A stretch of 55,673 bases of DNA from Oligoflexia bacterium (GTDB lineage Bacteria > Bdellovibrionota > Bdellovibrionia > JABDDW01), in assembly GCA_020847095.1 (NCBI GenBank), contig JADLCR010000051.1:1-55673 (forward strand), written 5' to 3'. Below are positions 54,521-55,673 of this stretch, one piece after another. The stretch's first letter is position 1. Each line of letters begins with the position of its first letter. The position numbers and the translations under genes were made by a program. The notes beneath the pieces are model-generated. The model made no database searches, was not told the origin of the DNA, and was given only the letters and a program-made list of their open reading frames with translations.

Positions 54521-55421
54521 AAGTGGCCATAAGTACCAGGGCCAGTAAAAGCTCCGCAACTGCTAAGTGTGCGACACCGCCAATTACTGGAATCCCAAGT
54601 AAAACATTCGCAATTCCGATGGCCCACTGAATAATCACCACCACCAAGGAGGCCTTTGCTTTGAAATGGATATGTTTAGGAAGGGCACGGTCTTTTAAAG
54701 TGCCGACCACAAACCAAACGACCGATAAGAGCGTCAAAACGGCACCTATGCGATGGGTGATTTGAATACCCAAGGCGCCCTCAAAGCCCGGCCACCATTC
54801 TCCATTTATACAAGTTGGAAATTCAGGACACGCCAGGCCCGCTCCATTACTAGAGACGACGCCACCCAATACAATTTGTATAAAGACCATAACTGTCGCC
54901 GCGACGGCCGATCTCCATGTCATCGACGGTTCCGAGCGTTTGCGGTCTCTGGCGATTGCAAAAAGCTGAGGAGAGTCACCAAAGCGGTAAGCCCGTAGGG
55001 TGAGAATAAGAGAGACGACAAAAAACAAAGTGCCAAACGTTAAATGGAGAGTCACGATCTCACTTTGAAGAAGGTGTAGGACGGTAAGTCCCCCAAGTAT
55101 GATTTGGGCAGCTAAAATAATTGCCCCGAGAACAATGAGTCTGCCTAAAAGCGTTCTTAATCCTCTATCTCGAGTAATCCAGACGGCTGCGACTAAAAAA
55201 ACGATGCTGATTGCAGCTGCAAAAAAACGATGGAAAAATTCAGCGAAAATCTGAATATCAAAATGAGGAATAAGTTTTCCAAAGCAAAGTGGCCAATCAG
55301 GGCACGCCAGGCCCGCTCCAATATTTCGGACCCAACCGCCAACCGGAAGTAAAATAAAAATTAGAATGCTAAGAGCCGCGAGCCAGTTGGCAATGCGGCT
55401 CATGGCCCTAGGTAAAACCAT
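54483..55421 (-). CDS. ctaA: Heme A synthase (COX15/CtaA)
   Basis: A 312-residue protein with about eight membrane helices that converts heme O to heme A. The duplicate G-A-G-L-A-C-P-D-W-P / G-A-G-L-A-C-P-E-F-P segments near 36-45 and 195-204 are the Cys-containing loops of the two half-domains, and conserved His residues (F-F-H-R-F, L-T-L-H-L-T, I-T-H-R-I) bind heme. It starts one base after the actF stop at ATG 55421 or at ATG 55403 (behind AGGG). It feeds heme A to subunit I. Confidence 0.92.
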   Translation of the reverse strand: MVLPRAMSRIANWLAALSILIFILLPVGGWVRNIGAGLACPDWPLCFGKLIPHFDIQIFAEFFHRFFAAAISIVFLVAAVWITRDRGLRTLLGRLIVLGAIILAAQIILGGLTVLHLLQSEIVTLHLTFGTLFFVVSLILTLRAYRFGDSPQLFAIARDRKRSEPSMTWRSAVAATVMVFIQIVLGGVVSSNGAGLACPEFPTCINGEWWPGFEGALGIQITHRIGAVLTLLSVVWFVVGTLKDRALPKHIHFKAKASLVVVIIQWAIGIANVLLGIPVIGGVAHLAVAELLLALVLMATYEIRHFELRKAH

Positions 55422-55422
55422 T

Positions 55423-55673
55423 TTAAGAATGTAAATGGAGAGCTTCGTGAACCCTTGGATCTTTTTGAGGTTGAACGGGAACCTTCGATAAAAACTTGGT
55501 CACGATGTATCCAAAACCTCCTGCAAATCCAACAAAAACGCCTATTTCAACCCAAGGAACAAATGGGCTTTTCGAATAGCTGGGCATCACCATCCAGAAT
55601 AAATCAAGCCAGCAAGCGGCCACAAGCCAATAGGAAACCTTCACTAAATAGTTCGGGCGGCGCTTAGCTTCCA
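55423..55673 (-). CDS. actF: Alternative complex III subunit ActF, C-terminal end (partial)
   Basis: Only the last 83 codons lie in the window; the frame stays open to the right edge, so the 5' part is outside. Two hydrophobic segments (A-C-W-L-D-L-F-W-M-V-M-P and V-E-I-G-V-F-V-G-F-A-G-G-F) and the end Q-K-D-P-R-V-H-E-A-L fit the C-terminus of ActF, a quinone-binding NrfD-like subunit of alternative complex III (quinol:cytochrome c reductase). Its position before ctaA and the caa3 genes supports this. A GTG at 55644 could be mistaken for a start. Confidence 0.75.
   Translation of the reverse strand, partial: EAKRRPNYLVKVSYWLVAACWLDLFWMVMPSYSKSPFVPWVEIGVFVGFAGGFGYIVTKFLSKVPVQPQKDPRVHEALHLHS

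Overview
The window most likely comes from a Gram-negative, aerobic member of the Bdellovibrionota or a close relative. This is inferred from gene content only: many secreted lipoproteins, an alternative complex III gene next to a caa3-type cytochrome oxidase cluster, a type III glutamine synthetase, a SWIB-domain protein, PilZ and GGDEF signalling proteins, and an NtrB/NtrC-like pair with sigma54 promoters. No rRNA or other decisive marker is present. Both ends cut through genes. No stretch longer than 300 bases lacks a gene.

Region 1 (1-9457): a giant surface lipoprotein with about 303-residue repeats (left end), a membrane diguanylate cyclase coupled to a FecR-like envelope protein, an HD phosphohydrolase, a small secreted protein and a DUF89 protein.

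Region 2 (9493-17741): a stress and energy-sensing module. It holds Hsp20, a PAS histidine kinase, an NtrC-type sigma54 activator, three CBS proteins, a CxxCH periplasmic protein, a beta-CASP metallo-beta-lactamase nuclease and a double UspA protein. Four -24/-12 (sigma54) promoter candidates and several palindromes sit in its intergenic regions. I read it as one regulon of the local NtrC-type regulator.

Region 3 (17830-22396): a housekeeping block with an M50 protease, trpS, scpA, scpB, a membrane-anchored protein and the initiator tRNA-fMet gene with its own promoter.

Region 4 (22397-28017): accessory DNA. An AT-rich island of about 2.9 kb lies between tRNA-fMet and a 48-bp duplicate of the tRNA 3' end. 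It carries a protein with seven zinc ribbons and a central Vsr-like nuclease domain, plus a Gp49/HigB-type toxin-antitoxin pair, but no integrase. Next to it a DUF3147 gene and a tyrosine phenol-lyase gene are bracketed by a 50-bp direct repeat; the right copy leads into a broken metallopeptidase gene.

Region 5 (28128-45015): lipoproteins, a P2-type cation ATPase, an acetyl-CoA hydrolase/CoA-transferase, a metallophosphoesterase, a flippase and glycosyltransferase pair, a pseudo-receiver protein, a polysaccharide deacetylase, E1 alpha/beta of a 2-oxoacid dehydrogenase (probably leaderless), a Cys-rich secreted protein, a SWIB protein and a PilZ membrane protein.

Region 6 (45047-55673, all on the minus strand): type III glutamine synthetase, then the terminal oxidase cluster read right to left: end of actF, ctaA, ctaB, a Cys-rich lipoprotein, sco, subunits II, I and III, an unusual subunit IV-dicytochrome fusion and a cupredoxin. 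Electrons would pass from quinol through complex III and c-type hemes or the cupredoxin to the caa3 oxidase; ctaA/ctaB make heme A and Sco loads CuA.
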